Shown here: piece after piece, positions 33,692-45,220 of the stretch
How the letters are laid out: every line of letters starts with the position of its first letter
Numbering within the stretch: the stretch's first letter is position 1
NCBI GenBank assembly: GCA_026120185.1
Contig: JANUWF010000008.1
Location: 124,001-188,000, forward strand
Direction: 5' to 3'
Length of the DNA: 64,000 nt
Origin: Voacanga thouarsii
Taxonomy: Eukaryota > Streptophyta > Magnoliopsida > Gentianales > Apocynaceae
The notes under the pieces: model-generated
Told to the model about the DNA's origin: nothing
Seen by the model: only the letters and a program-made list of their open reading frames with translations
The model's database searches: none
Made by a program: the position numbers and the translations under genes

Positions 33692-35243
33692 TGTTGGGTA
33701 TCTCACGCATATCATATATGGCAAAGCGGAAATATAAGAATAAGATACCATCCCAGGACTCGCATACGTGTGGAAAGCAAGACATAAAGAGAACATAGGT
33801 AACGGCTTTACTTTTCTTTGAGCGTCTGAAAAACAAAATTTTTCCTTCTTCAAGTCGAGGCGCGATCCAGCAATCCTCTTGATCAAACACTACGAGAGTT
33901 GAACGTCCAACCACTATAATCACAGTGTGTGATTACCTCTAACAAAAATCCACACATAAGATCTCTCTCAAGCAACAAGATGTTTATGTGCTAGCATAAA
34001 CCAAAGTGGCGGCTAGGGTTTGATCAAGATTAACGAGAGAGAGAAAGAGAAGAGGAGGAGATCATGTATCCCCTGGGGTTTTTTTCCAGAAATTTCGTGT
34101 GTTCTCTAGCTGGAAGGAATCATGCATATATCCCATATATTACACGAAAATCTCCTGTTGAAAATACTCTATTTAAGAATTCTAAAACAGTTAGAATTCC
34201 CTAATTGTAATTGGAAACATCAAGTTTTCACAATTATAATTTGGACCATAAATTATAACTAATTATAATTTGGCCACAACAACTTCTCTTTCTCGCAATT
34301 AACCCCACTATATTATCAAATAACATCTTGAGTATATAATCCTCTATTGTGTTTGACCTATTAGATTTCCCAATCAATTAGTAGCGAACATGAATTAATC
34401 CAAATGTCTTTAAGATTAATAATCCATAATTGATTAGAATTAATCATATTAATTCTAATCAGGTTTGGTTTATTAATTCATCAATTAATAAACCCATATT
34501 CCCGGATCATGAGCGGTATCTAGCAACACATCATGACCACCCAATAGTCCAAGAAGTCAAGTGGCTTGACATGAACCCTTCAATAACAAACTACACTGCA
34601 ATTAACTCATTTCACTATACAATATCTCATTCGATTTAGAGTAGGAATTAGTGCCAACCCCCTCCAGAATATATTAATTCTGGCCGAAATATAATAGTAC
34701 TTGTACCAGGAACCAACTACTCTAGATGTGTATCAATTAGAACTGTTTTCAATATACAATTGCCTTGGCTAAGGACTTCTTGAGTAGTAATTCCTACAAG
34801 TGGCCGTGAGATATTCGCCCCTACTATTAGGAGTGGTGAATCATTTATTAACCCTCTCAACTACTTTCGTTTACCTCACAACGTACCTAATATCCATCCC
34901 ATAGGTAGCCCTCGATCTAGCTCCAGAGATTGGAATCAAAGCACAATACTCACGGATATGAGAGCTACCGCCTGATCAAATCAGGAAGTCTAACATATGC
35001 TAGTCTTAATGCATTAATGATGACCTGTCTCATTAATACAACGACTAGGGATTATTTAAGTACTAACACTACACAGTGTAGTAGGAATCTCATATCATGA
35101 TCTTTATCATGATTTTCTTTATCTAACAGTTATATTACACAAAAGTAAATAAAAGAAATTATAAGATAAATAATGCCTTTTATTAAAATAAAATGTGTCA
35201 TATACAACGTACAAGTGATTGCCTCTAGGGCATAACACTAACA
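33692..35243 (-). repeat. 3' LTR of copia A
   Basis: The 1552-bp left LTR starts TGTTGGGTATC and ends CACTAACA in plus reading. It lacks about 165 bp present in the right LTR between two copies of CAATRCTCA (near 34946), a simple deletion between short direct repeats. Confidence 0.9.
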
Positions 35244-35258
35244 AACACCCACTTGAAC
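35244..35258 (-). other. Polypurine tract of copia A
   Basis: In minus reading GTTCAAGTGGGTGTT precedes the LTR start TGTTAGTG. One T interrupts the purine run. Confidence 0.75.
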
Positions 35259-36045
35259 TAGAGCCAATCATTCATGTATCTAATACCAAATGACTTAACA
35301 TACCTATCATGTTTCTTTTGGGATAGTGCTTTTGTAAGTAGGTCAGCTATGTTCTCATTCGTGGGAACTCTCTCTATCTTTACATCATTCCTATCTATGA
35401 TCTCCCAGATTAGATGATAGCGTCGGAGTACATGCAATAGTCTCTTGTTTAGAACTTTTCCAACTTATTACCCTTTCACACAATGTAAACCGTAGCCGGA
35501 TTGTGAGTTGAAATCATCATTGTTAGATTGAAAATTGGCATCAGTATACCCGTTTATTTTCAAATCACCTTCTTCATATACTAAGAACACATCCTTAGTC
35601 CTTCGTAAGTACTTAAGGATGTTCTTTACAACAGCCCAATAACCCTCACCAAGGTCAGATTGGTATATGCTCGTCAAACTGAGAGCACAAGATACATCGG
35701 GCCTTTTACATATAGCGTACATGATAGATCCAACTGCCAAAGCATATGAAATCTTACTCATGTGATCCCTTTCAACTTGTGTCTCGGGAGACATTGACTT
35801 TAAAAGGCTTATACCATGTGACATGGGTAAGAATCCCTTTTTGGATTGATCCATGCTAAACCTCTTTAGCACTTTATCTATGTATGTAGACTGCGAAGGA
35901 CCTAGCAACCTTTTGGATCTATCTCCATACATCCTTATTCCAAGAATATAGGTTACTTCTCCACGGTATTTCATGGAGAATTATTTGGATAACCAAACTT
36001 TAACCGTTTGCAAGACAGGTATATCGTTTTCTATTAGCAATATAT
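35259..36045 (-). pseudogene. Copia A RT end and RNase H part
   Basis: The open block 35468-35974 carries the RT C-terminal part: VTYILGIRMYGDRSKRLLG, YIDKVLKRFSMD, MSHGISL, and the GSIMYA and KRPDVSCALSL segments. It continues into the start of RNase H (INGYTDANFQSN). Upstream in the minus sense, at about 36000-36030, the sequence reads LIENDIPVL-like, which is the position just after YVDD in relatives. The catalytic part of RT is absent. RNase H is also largely missing or decayed before the polypurine tract. Confidence 0.85.
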
Positions 36046-36047
36046 CG

Positions 36048-36791
36048 TTAAACAGAAGTCCCTAGTGCATACCCCCAAAACGATTTTGGTAGGTCTGCAG
36101 AAGCTATCATGGTCCGTACCATGTCTAGAAGGGTTCGATTCCTTCTCTCAGATACACCGTTATGTTGAGGTATACATGGTGGAGACCATTGAGATAATAT
36201 CCCATTATCTCTAAGATAACTTAGAAACCCTTGGCTTAAGTATTCTTCTCCTCGCTCAGATCTTAGAGTCTTAATACTTTTACCAAGTTGTTTATCTATT
36301 TCATTCTTGAAGTCTTTAAACTTATCAAAGGCCTCAGATTTGTATTTCATTAAATACAAATACCCGTATCGTGAGAAATCATCGATAAAGGTTATGAAAT
36401 AGTTATAACCTCCTTTTACTTGTATTGATATTGGGCCATATACATCAGAATGTATGAGTTCTAATAATTCCTTAGCCCATTCTCCTTTTCTTGAAAAAGG
36501 AGTTTTAGCCATTTTACCTAGTAAACAAGACTCGCATGTGCTATATGATTCATAATCAAATGACCCTAAGTCACCAAACTTGTGTAACTTAGAAACACGA
36601 TTTTCGTTTACATGGCCCAAATGATAATGCCATAAGTAAGAGGTGTTAGAGTTATCTATTTTAGGTTTCTTATTGTTTATATTGAGAATTGGATTATCCA
36701 AGTCTAAAACATATAAACCATTAATTAGAGTTGATAAACCATAATGAATATCATTCAATGAAAAAGAAGAACATTTATTCTTAAATATCAA
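36048..36791 (-). pseudogene. Copia A pre-integrase and integrase, C-terminally truncated
   Basis: A 247-codon open frame. The pre-integrase zinc motif is complete (HYHLGHVNENR, CESCLLGKM). The integrase core has all three acidic sites: HSDVYGP, FIDDFSRYGYL and SERGEEYLSQ, followed by HNGVSERRNRT. The frame ends at FWGYALGTSV because of the deletion into RT, so the C-terminal domain is missing. It is the best preserved integrase core in the beta family here. Confidence 0.9.
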
Positions 36792-36867
36792 ATGAAATCC
36801 ATTTAAGTCTTAACATGCAACTGAGATAATTTTTCATTAAAACAGGTACATAATAACAGTTTTTAAA

Positions 36868-37077
36868 TTATAGAACTAATCTCGAAGGCAGGTTCAGCTT
36901 GTATGTCCCCACAGTAAGTGCAGTAACCTTTGCCCCATTTGTAGTACGTAGGTCCACGCCGCCTTTCTCTAGCCTTCTACAGCTCTTTAGTCCCTGCAAG
37001 TTATTGCACAAATGAGATCCATATCTAATATCTAATACCCATATCTCATTTTTAAAAGTAGTATTTATCTCAATCAT
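36868..37077 (-). pseudogene. Copia A protease
   Basis: A 69-codon block begins near MIEINTTFKNEIWVLDIRYG; the active-site triplet is DIR instead of the DTG kept by copia B (VLDTG at about 6640). SHLCNNLQGL follows as in B. It is a fragment of the aspartic protease and is catalytically inactive by this substitution. Confidence 0.8.
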
Positions 37078-37122
37078 AAATATACCCGGAGTAAAAGTAG
37101 AAGTGCTTGCAAGCTTCTCCTT

Positions 37123-37934
37123 CTACTTCTTGTCCTTAATGGTCTTTAAGTAGGCTTTGCAGTTGCACTTCCAGTGGCCCATCTTGCTACAATGATAGTA
37201 TGGGCCCTTGGTGTTAGCGTCCTTTTTCTTCACACCATCTTTGGGCTTCATGGGAGCCTTCTTCTTTTTTTGAACTTTCTTCTTAGAAGAAGAAGATTCT
37301 ACCATTAAAACTGCATTGGAATCCTTCTTCATGGAGGACTCCGCAGTTTTGAGAAGATTGATCAACTCAGGAATGGTGGACTCAATCTTGTTCATCTGAT
37401 AGTTAATCACAAATTGTGAAAAACTATTAGGCAAAGATTGCAGAATTAAGTCAATACTTCTTAAGTCATGGTCCATCATGAACCCGAGTGATCCAAGCTT
37501 CTGTATCAAGCCCAACATCTTTAGCCCATGAGTGGCCACAGAAGAACCCTCTGCCATTTTGCAATGGAATAGTTACTTCGAGATCTCGTATCTCTCAGTT
37601 CTGGTTTGGGCGTCAAACAGCTCTGAATATGTAGTATAATCGATTGAGCATCCATATGCTCATGCTGTTTTTGCTGCTTGAGAGTCATGGATGCTAGTAT
37701 AATACATGATGTTGTATCACTATCCTCCTTCTGCCTTTTGTGGACAGCATGCGCATCAGCATGAGCATTAGCATGAGCATCTTGAGCTGGTGGTGGCGGA
37801 ATAGGAGCATCTAGCACGTAGAGCAACTTTTTTGATTTGAGAACGATTCTCAAATTTCTATACCAGTCGAGGTAGTTTGATTCGTTTAACTTGTTGGTTT
37901 CCAAGATGCTATGTAGGTTTAGGTTTGTTGACAT
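37123..37934 (-). pseudogene. Copia A gag (frameshifted)
   Basis: The N-terminal block 37521-37934 starts MSTNLNLHSILETNKLNESN and contains a Pro-rich PIPPPPAQDA segment with Ala/His repeats (HANAHADAHAVH). A frameshift in the overlap at about 37520-37560 passes to the block 37123-37557, with the Gag core (LPNSFSQFVINYQMNKIE), a Lys-rich segment and a zinc knuckle YYHCSKMGHWKCNC whose first Cys is Tyr. One frameshift plus that substitution separate it from a typical Gag. Confidence 0.85.
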
Positions 37935-39809
37935 GATGCAAGTGTCCTAGATGTAAAGATAGAAAGGATTAGCTACTGTATATGCACATGAAATGCAAAT
38001 AATTAGGACTTTAATTAAACGCATTTTTTCTCCACTATTTTACTCAAACCAATAGCCCCCACAACTGATTTGGGAAAGCTTGTTGGAAGCTTTCCTAGTA
38101 GACCGGTATCCAAATTCCTCAAGAATAACCTTAGGTTTGCCCAACAAGCCACCCTTGAGTTCATTGGTAAGTATCCAATACCAATTACATCGTATGTAAC
38201 TATCGGATCATTGGGTGATTAACAGCTTTTAATCTTAAAGCCTTTTGGGCTACCCCAACTTTTCCTCTAAATTTCTTTATGCTTGAGTTTGCCCAACCGG
38301 GATAAAGAATTTAGTTAAACCCAACCCATTAATTAGGAATTTAATTCCACAGCTTGAACATGCCCGATGTCAAGTAGGCTTGAGTTTGCCCAACAGCCTG
38401 GTCTCAAAAAAGGACTCTCGTTCTTACTATATTAACGGAAGGAATTTAGTTTAATATTAATTGAGGGATTTGTTCCTTTTAGTGATTTCAATAAATGACA
38501 TGCATAAAAATCAATAAATCACAAAATTGATAATCATGGTAATAAAGCGATTACGTGGTATGATTATGGACTTTACCCTAAATTAATTTCTTTGAGCCAT
38601 AAAAGAAATTAATATAGTAAACCCTATGTGTTCATGAATGATTTAAGTAGAAGGTCTTACCTTCTCTCCTTGTTTTGGTTGTCATCTCCAAAATAAAATA
38701 ATTCTCCTCCTATCTAACTTATGTAAACTAATTATATAATTTTCTGAAACGAGAAAACCTCGAGTTACATTCGAAGGGAGTTAGATGAGTAGAGAATTAC
38801 ACAAGAATTCCAGAGAAGGCAGGACACGCATGCCCTATTTCATAAAAAACCTAAACTGTAAAATGCATGAACAGTTATAATTGGTTTTAGTCCATAACCA
38901 TCCACCATGCCATTAATTATGCTTAAACAAAATAAGCATATAATTTTTATTATTCCAAAATCGCTATTTTGGAAAAATAAAACAAATTCTAAAATCAATA
39001 TTTTAGAAAAATACAATAATTTTAAATTTTCAATATCACTATTTTGAAAAATAAAATTGTTTATCTCAAAACTAATTTTGTAATTTTGAGAAAATGCTTT
39101 TGGATCCTGTCTCTGGTAGCGAAAACGTGGGGGTCAAGAGGGCAGCGCCCCTTGAAAGAAAATTTTATTTACCGCCTCTCATCATATGAGATTTTTCCCT
39201 TTCAAAATCCTTCTTCTTTTTTTTTTTTTTTTTTTACTGGAACGTCGAAATAGAGCAGAACCGGCACCGATTTGGAAGCCAATGCCAGTGCCGGCTACGG
39301 TCTGGTTTTAAGGTAAAATTTTTCCAGAAACGATTTCTGGACATCGCGTAACAGCACGGAATTTGCGCCAGCTGTAGTCAGGAAGAGGCAGCCGATTTTC
39401 AGAAATCCAAAAATAATTTCTAGAGCCCTTATCTTCTGCAATAGTTTAGTGAGAACTTCTATCAGAATTTTTCTATTTTGAAGCTCAAAACAACAACCAA
39501 TTTGTTAGTTTAAACAGAACAAAATAGAAAATTAAATTCACAAGATGAAACGGAAGGCAACAAACATGTTCAAGAAAACATTTTTCTGTAAAAACCTTTC
39601 AGCACATAAAGAAAACATTTTTCGAAATATGTTGTAACTATTACACAAGCATATTGTGCTACAGACCTAACTTATAATTCCCAAAACAATTTCGACTCGT
39701 GTGAAAGCAATTTTCACAATGAACAAAGACAAACACGAATATATGAAACAGCTTTCACGCAAGGGAAAAATATGTCTGCAAACCACACATAGCAAGTCTC
39801 TGATACCAC
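37935..39809 (-). other. Copia A leader
   Basis: About 1.9 kb between primer site and gag, homologous to the copia B leader. A GC-rich patch at 39258-39300 contains CCGGCACCG and GTGCCGGC words. A poly-T run is at 39218-39234. No conserved frame is seen. Confidence 0.7.
39796..39808 (-). other. Primer-binding site of copia A (initiator Met tRNA)
   Basis: TGGTATCAGAGAC in minus reading, one base from the LTR. It differs at one base from the copia B site. Confidence 0.9.
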
Positions 39810-41523
39810 TGTTGGGTATCTCACGCATATCATATATGGCGCAGCGGAAATATAAGAACGAGATACCATCCCAGGACTCGCATATGTGTAGAAAACAAGA
39901 CATAAAGAAAACAAAAGTAACAGCTTTTTGAGCGTCTGAAAAACAAAATTTTTCCTTCTTCAAGTCGAAATCCTCTTGATCAAACACCACGAGAGTTGAA
40001 CGTCCAACCACTATAATCACAGTGTGTGATTTCCTCTAACAGAAATCCATGCGGAGGATCACTCTCAAGCACCAAGATGTTTATGTGCTAGCATAAACCA
40101 AAGTGGCGGCTAGGGTTTGATCAAGATCAACGAGAGAGAGAAAGAAAAGAGGAGGAGATCGTGTATCCCCCAGGGTTTTTTTCTAGAAATTTCGTGTGTT
40201 CTCTAGCTGGAAGGAATCATGCATATATCCCATATATTACACGAAAATCTCCTGCTGAAAATACTCCATATAAGAATTCTAAAACAGTTAGACTTCCCTA
40301 ATTGTAATTGGAAATATCAAGTTCTCACAATTATAATTTGGACCATAAATTATAACTAATTATAATTTAGCCACAACAACTTCTCTTTCTCACAATTAAC
40401 CCCACTATGTTATCAAATAACATCTTGAGTATATAATCCTCTATTGTGTGTGACCTATTAGATTTCCCAGTCAATTAGTAGCGAACATGAATTAATCCAA
40501 ATGTCTTTGAGATTAATAATCTATAATTGATTAGAATTAATCATATCAATTCTAATCAGGTTTGGTTTATTAATTTATCAATTAATAAACCCAAATTCTA
40601 GCAACACATCATGACCACCCAAGAGTCCAGGAAGTTAAGTGGCTTAACATGAACCCTTCGATAACAAACTACAATGCAATTAACTCCTTCCACCATACAA
40701 TAACTCATTCGGTTTGGAATACGGAATTAGTGCCAACTCCCTCCAGAATATATTAATTCTAGCCCGAATATAATAGTACTTGTACCAGGAACCCACTACT
40801 CTAGATGTGGATCAATTGAAACTGTTTCCAATACACAATCGCCTTGGCCAAGGACTTCTCGAGTAGTAATTCCTACAAGTGGCTGGGAGATATTCGCCCC
40901 TACTATTAGGAGTGGTGAATCCTTTATTGACCTTCTCAACTACTTTCATTTACCTCACAATGTACCCAATATCCATCCCATAGGCGGCCCTCGATCAAGC
41001 TCCAGAGATTGGAATCAAAGCACAATGCTCAGGAAACAAGGTACCTTAGAGATCTCAAATCTAATGATACTTGCACGTTTGCTATATTAAGATTATATCA
41101 CTGGCACTAAATTGTTATCCATGTGATTATTGTATCATATTTAGGTCATCCAGTGTACTTGTTCCATTAACAAGCATCCATGTGTTAACTTTGAGTATCT
41201 CAATACTCACGGATATGAGAATCAATGCCTGATCAAATAACGAAGTCTAACACATGCAAGTCATAACGCATTATTGATGTTCTGTCTCATTAATACTACG
41301 ACTAGGGACTATTTAAGTACTAACACTATACAGTGTAGTAAGAATCTCATATCATGATCTCTATTATGGTTTTTTTAACACAGTGTTGTACTAAGGACTA
41401 TATCTAACAGTTATATTACATAAAAGTAAACAAAAGAAACTGTAAGATAAATAATCCTTTTATTAAAATAAAATGTGTCATGTACAACGTACAAGTGATT
41501 ATCTCTAGGGCATAACACTAACA
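39810..41523 (-). repeat. 5' LTR of copia A
   Basis: The full 1714-bp LTR, TGTTGGGTATC to CACTAACA in plus reading, flanked at right by AAAAT. Compared with the left LTR it lacks a short segment near 40595 (about 23 bp). Confidence 0.9.
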
Positions 41524-42426
41524 AAAATCTGAATACATGGCATTGTGTTATTGGTGGATAGAGACAAGTGTCAAATTATGAGAGGTTGCATGAAATATTC
41601 ATGCAAGATAAGCTTATCAAACAATTTTGGTAATATAATTAAGAAAATAGGTGGAAAATGGAAATGGCGACAAGTGTGGATAGCCTACAATGTATTTAAT
41701 GCATCATGACCAAATTGATCACAATTTTGACCACTCAATGGAAGTTAAGAGGAGGGAGAGCCGGCCATGAAGAATAAAAGAAGAAGAGAGGAAGACAAAA
41801 TAAAAGAAAAAGGAAGAAAAATTGGGAAGAATTGAGAGAAAATAGAAAAAGAGGGAGAAAATGTGCTCTTGAGAAGAAAAGGTGAAGTTTAGGCAAATCA
41901 AGTTTGGGAGAATCTTATAAACAAGGTAAAAGCCTATACTTTATAAATTAAAGTTATAGATTTCATCGCAAGGATCTCTTTGATATTAATCTTAACGGGA
42001 CATCATGAAAGTTGTGATTATGTTTAGAAGAATTCTTATGCTTTGTGAAGATTTGTGTGTGTAAATACGTGCTGAATTAATTGAGGAGCAATATAATATG
42101 TTCTATATGATGGATAGAAGCTTTTTGATGGTGATTTGAATGGTTATTCATGGTTGTAAAGAAAGATGATGAAATTGAAATGAAAGGAAGTTTGAATTAT
42201 TAAAGAAAATGAAAAATAGTTATTTTTGCTTAGTATTGTTGATTGTGTATTGTTTAAATATGGAATTGGTTGGTTACTTGAATCTGAAAATCAGGGGAAT
42301 TGGAGGTGTTTTGAAGGGAAATAAAGTAGATTAGGTATTCTATAGATACTATAAACAAAGGAGAACAAGGAGGTGATGTTGATTTATGGAAAACGGGTTA
42401 AAACAAGGAAAATTCTAGTGCCATTT
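41524..42426 (+). repeat. 3' LTR of gypsy D, part 2
   Basis: Gypsy D LTR resumes after copia A and runs to CATTT (42422-42426), where solo LTR F is inserted. A purine-rich stretch is at 41750-41880. The segment has no conserved frame; the minus ORF at 41719-41901 is a shadow of the purine tract. Confidence 0.75.
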
Positions 42427-43999
42427 TGTAACCCCCTGCTACCTACGTACCCAGAAATGGTGGGGATGTCGCCCCGTCTAGTGGACCAGGAGTCTTTATA
42501 ATGAGGTATAAAGGAAAATAACTAACTAAAATAAAGCAAAAATCGTATTACAACTGGAATCAAAAGTTATACAAGTTTGAAATTCAAAACTAACAATCGT
42601 GTCTCAAAAGAAATACAAAGCAAAAATCAAAATGAAATAAACTTCCATCTCTTATTCATCCAACCTGCTCAATAAAAGCACTCCCCTAAAACATGATATG
42701 AAAATGGTATGAGATTGACACATCTTAGAAAGTCCCGTCTGTGCAAATATCACATTGAATATTTGATGTATGCAAGTTTAACAAAACCACAAAATATAAT
42801 TGCAAGTCAACTTTCATCAATAAATCGCCATTGAATGGAACAATGTACATTTTATCCAAATCAATTTCCAATAAGCCATCCACTCATCAATACAATAGTT
42901 CCAAGAAGGGATAGAAATGATCCAATAACAATATTAAGGCAATATCATGATTCGCATCATGATAGCTCCCAGTGTAACCGTTTACCACTGGGCAGTGAGT
43001 GAACCGCCCACTAAGGTGAGATACTCCTCTATCTCTACACCCAACACACCGGTTGTCCAACTCGAAAAATATAGTCCACATGAACCCACATGCTACCAGC
43101 CTGACTAAATAGTACTGTCATCTCTTTGAGCAGAGTTCACCTCTTGGAGGTGGCCACCTACTAGAAGATTCACTCTAACTCTCCAAGACTAATATAACTA
43201 GCTTACCCCTGCTGAGTACTCAATGCTCACCCTTAGGGCAGAATCATTTCCCTTTTTCACAAACTTTAAATACCTTGGTTTTGCAAAATGTGGTTTTCAC
43301 ATCAAGCTTTTCCAAAACGTTTTGATCATAAAGGAAGAAACCCATTTTCAGTTAAAAATAGAGATTTGACGAAAGCTTTTTAAGCTTAAAATATCTACAC
43401 TCTCAATCTAAGTATCACAATTCAACAATAATATTTCATCATCATGTCAACATCATTTCAACATCATTGTACAAAAGACTTGCAAACATGTACGATTTAG
43501 CAAAACAGTTATGTAGGAACTTACTTGATAATCTAAATAATCAACCAAAGCCAAGCTTGCCCTCACTTCAAACTTCTTCCTTATCTAAAATCAATGATTC
43601 TATAATTAGAATCCAAATATTAATCCACTATCATTTCATACATCATGAATCCCCCATGATCTCATTAATCACCTAAATCATCCATGCCATCTAGACAAAT
43701 TAATTCATTAATCTATGTCTAATACCTTCCCTTGATATGCTATTCATCATTAAACATACATATATTCAATTCAAATCATAAACATGACATCTCCATTATT
43801 CTACTTTCATTAAATCCATATAATATCCCCATTTGCAAAAAATGAACTCATCTTTAATCAATATAACATAGATCTAGGTCCATCAAAGCCATATATAACC
43901 ATACTTTACTCCATGCACACCTAGATCAATTATTGCACAATTAATTTCATTAATCTTATCTATTCATGTTTTTCATCCTAACTTCATGCATAATAATAC
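42427..43999 (-). repeat. Solo LTR F, part 1
   Basis: From TGTAACCCC to the copia E insertion. It contains the CCCAGTG...CACTGGG inverted repeat near 42969-42994 and a block with GATACTCCTCTATCTCTACACC near 43018-43040 that matches 45828-45850 of LTR I. Confidence 0.8.
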
Positions 44000-45220
44000 T
44001 GAAGGCATGGAAAGCGGGAAAACACGGAGCACATAGGGGAAGCGAACATAAAAAAACTGGAAAACAAGAACAGGGATTCCATGGCAGGACCGGCACCGGC
44101 TCCGGCAGCCCTAGCTGGTGCCGGTTGCGCCCTGTCCCAATCCCGAGGTTTTAAAAATTTTACCTCTTTTCCTCATTCTAAGTGTTGGCTGTACCAGAAC
44201 GTGTGCAACCAGTGTAGTTGTACTGGTAGAAGCCTCTGGTGCAATTTCTGCAAGCCTCCTACTCCGCCTTTACATGTATGTGAATGCTAAACTCTCAATC
44301 TTCTAGTATATGGCCTGCCTAACTACCGTTTGGTGAACAACTAACGAGCTAGGGAATTTTCTGGAGAGAGAGAGAGAGAGAGACGTCTGGCTATTCCACA
44401 GAGAAGAAGCCATCTCTCTTATGTGTCTAATTGCAACAACGTTATTTCCAATCCTCCTATTTAATCTAAAAAAAAAACTCTAGGTTAAACTGGATTGGGC
44501 CATTGGACTCTTGGTTTAACCTATTGGGCTTAATTAATTATTCTAGTTAGAACTAACTCAATGGCCCAACAAATAATTAATTTTCTAGCCCAAATAAACC
44601 AGTCCAATTAAATATGCCTAAATCAGTTTAGTCCTAGGTTAATCCCTAATTATTCAAACTGGGCCAAAACCCTGAATAATTAATTAACCTACTAAACTAA
44701 TTTAATTAATTCTCTCTCCATGGACCTTTATTTTATTCTAGCCCAATAATTAAATTAGGCTCCTTAAATAAAATAATTCCATTTAATTTAAGATCAATCC
44801 CTTAACCTATATTTAATTAGGACTCACGGTTATACTGGGGACCAAAAGACACACCGCCTTGGCTACTAAAATGACCAAAATACCCTTGCCATATACATAG
44901 TTGTATTTTACATTTTAAATACTTCCTAATATCACCATAAGGAAATATTGACCCCAAGGACAATGTTGCGATAGCAAAGTCTCCAACCTACAGATGTAAT
45001 GACTAAAATACCCCTCTATACATCACCGTATATTAGAGAGGAAGAAGTATACTAACACCTCTCTAAATGACATCTACCATCCTTAGGCCTCTAGTCCAAT
45101 GATTCACGACCTCCTGAATTGTTTCCGCTTTTCAGGGGAGCTACTCTAAAGCAAACATCCAAGTTATGTTTCCCAAGGCCTTGGATATTCAGATCATTCA
45201 GACAACCACAAGGGGCGATA
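44000..45220 (-). repeat. 3' LTR of copia E, part 1
   Basis: It starts TGAAGGCATGG in plus reading and contains a GC-rich patch at 44081-44130 and a (GA)n tract at 44364-44383. It is interrupted at CGATA (45216-45220) by solo LTR I. Confidence 0.85.

Larger units (their letters stand above)
33692..41523 (-). mobile_element. Copia A, Ty1/copia element (family beta) with target duplication AAAAT
   Basis: Both LTRs, primer site, leader, gag, protease, integrase, RT end, RNase H part and polypurine tract are present in minus order. AAAAT flanks it at 33687-33691 and 41524-41528. It is the most complete element here, at 7.8 kb. A deletion fuses the integrase core to the end of RT (near 36000-36060), removing the RT catalytic motifs. 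It is therefore non-autonomous, though its integrase frame is open for 247 codons. Confidence 0.92.

Noticed and set aside
43467..43676. A 69-codon frame in LTR F
   Set aside because: AT-rich LTR sequence with no motif and no conservation in the other gamma LTRs.
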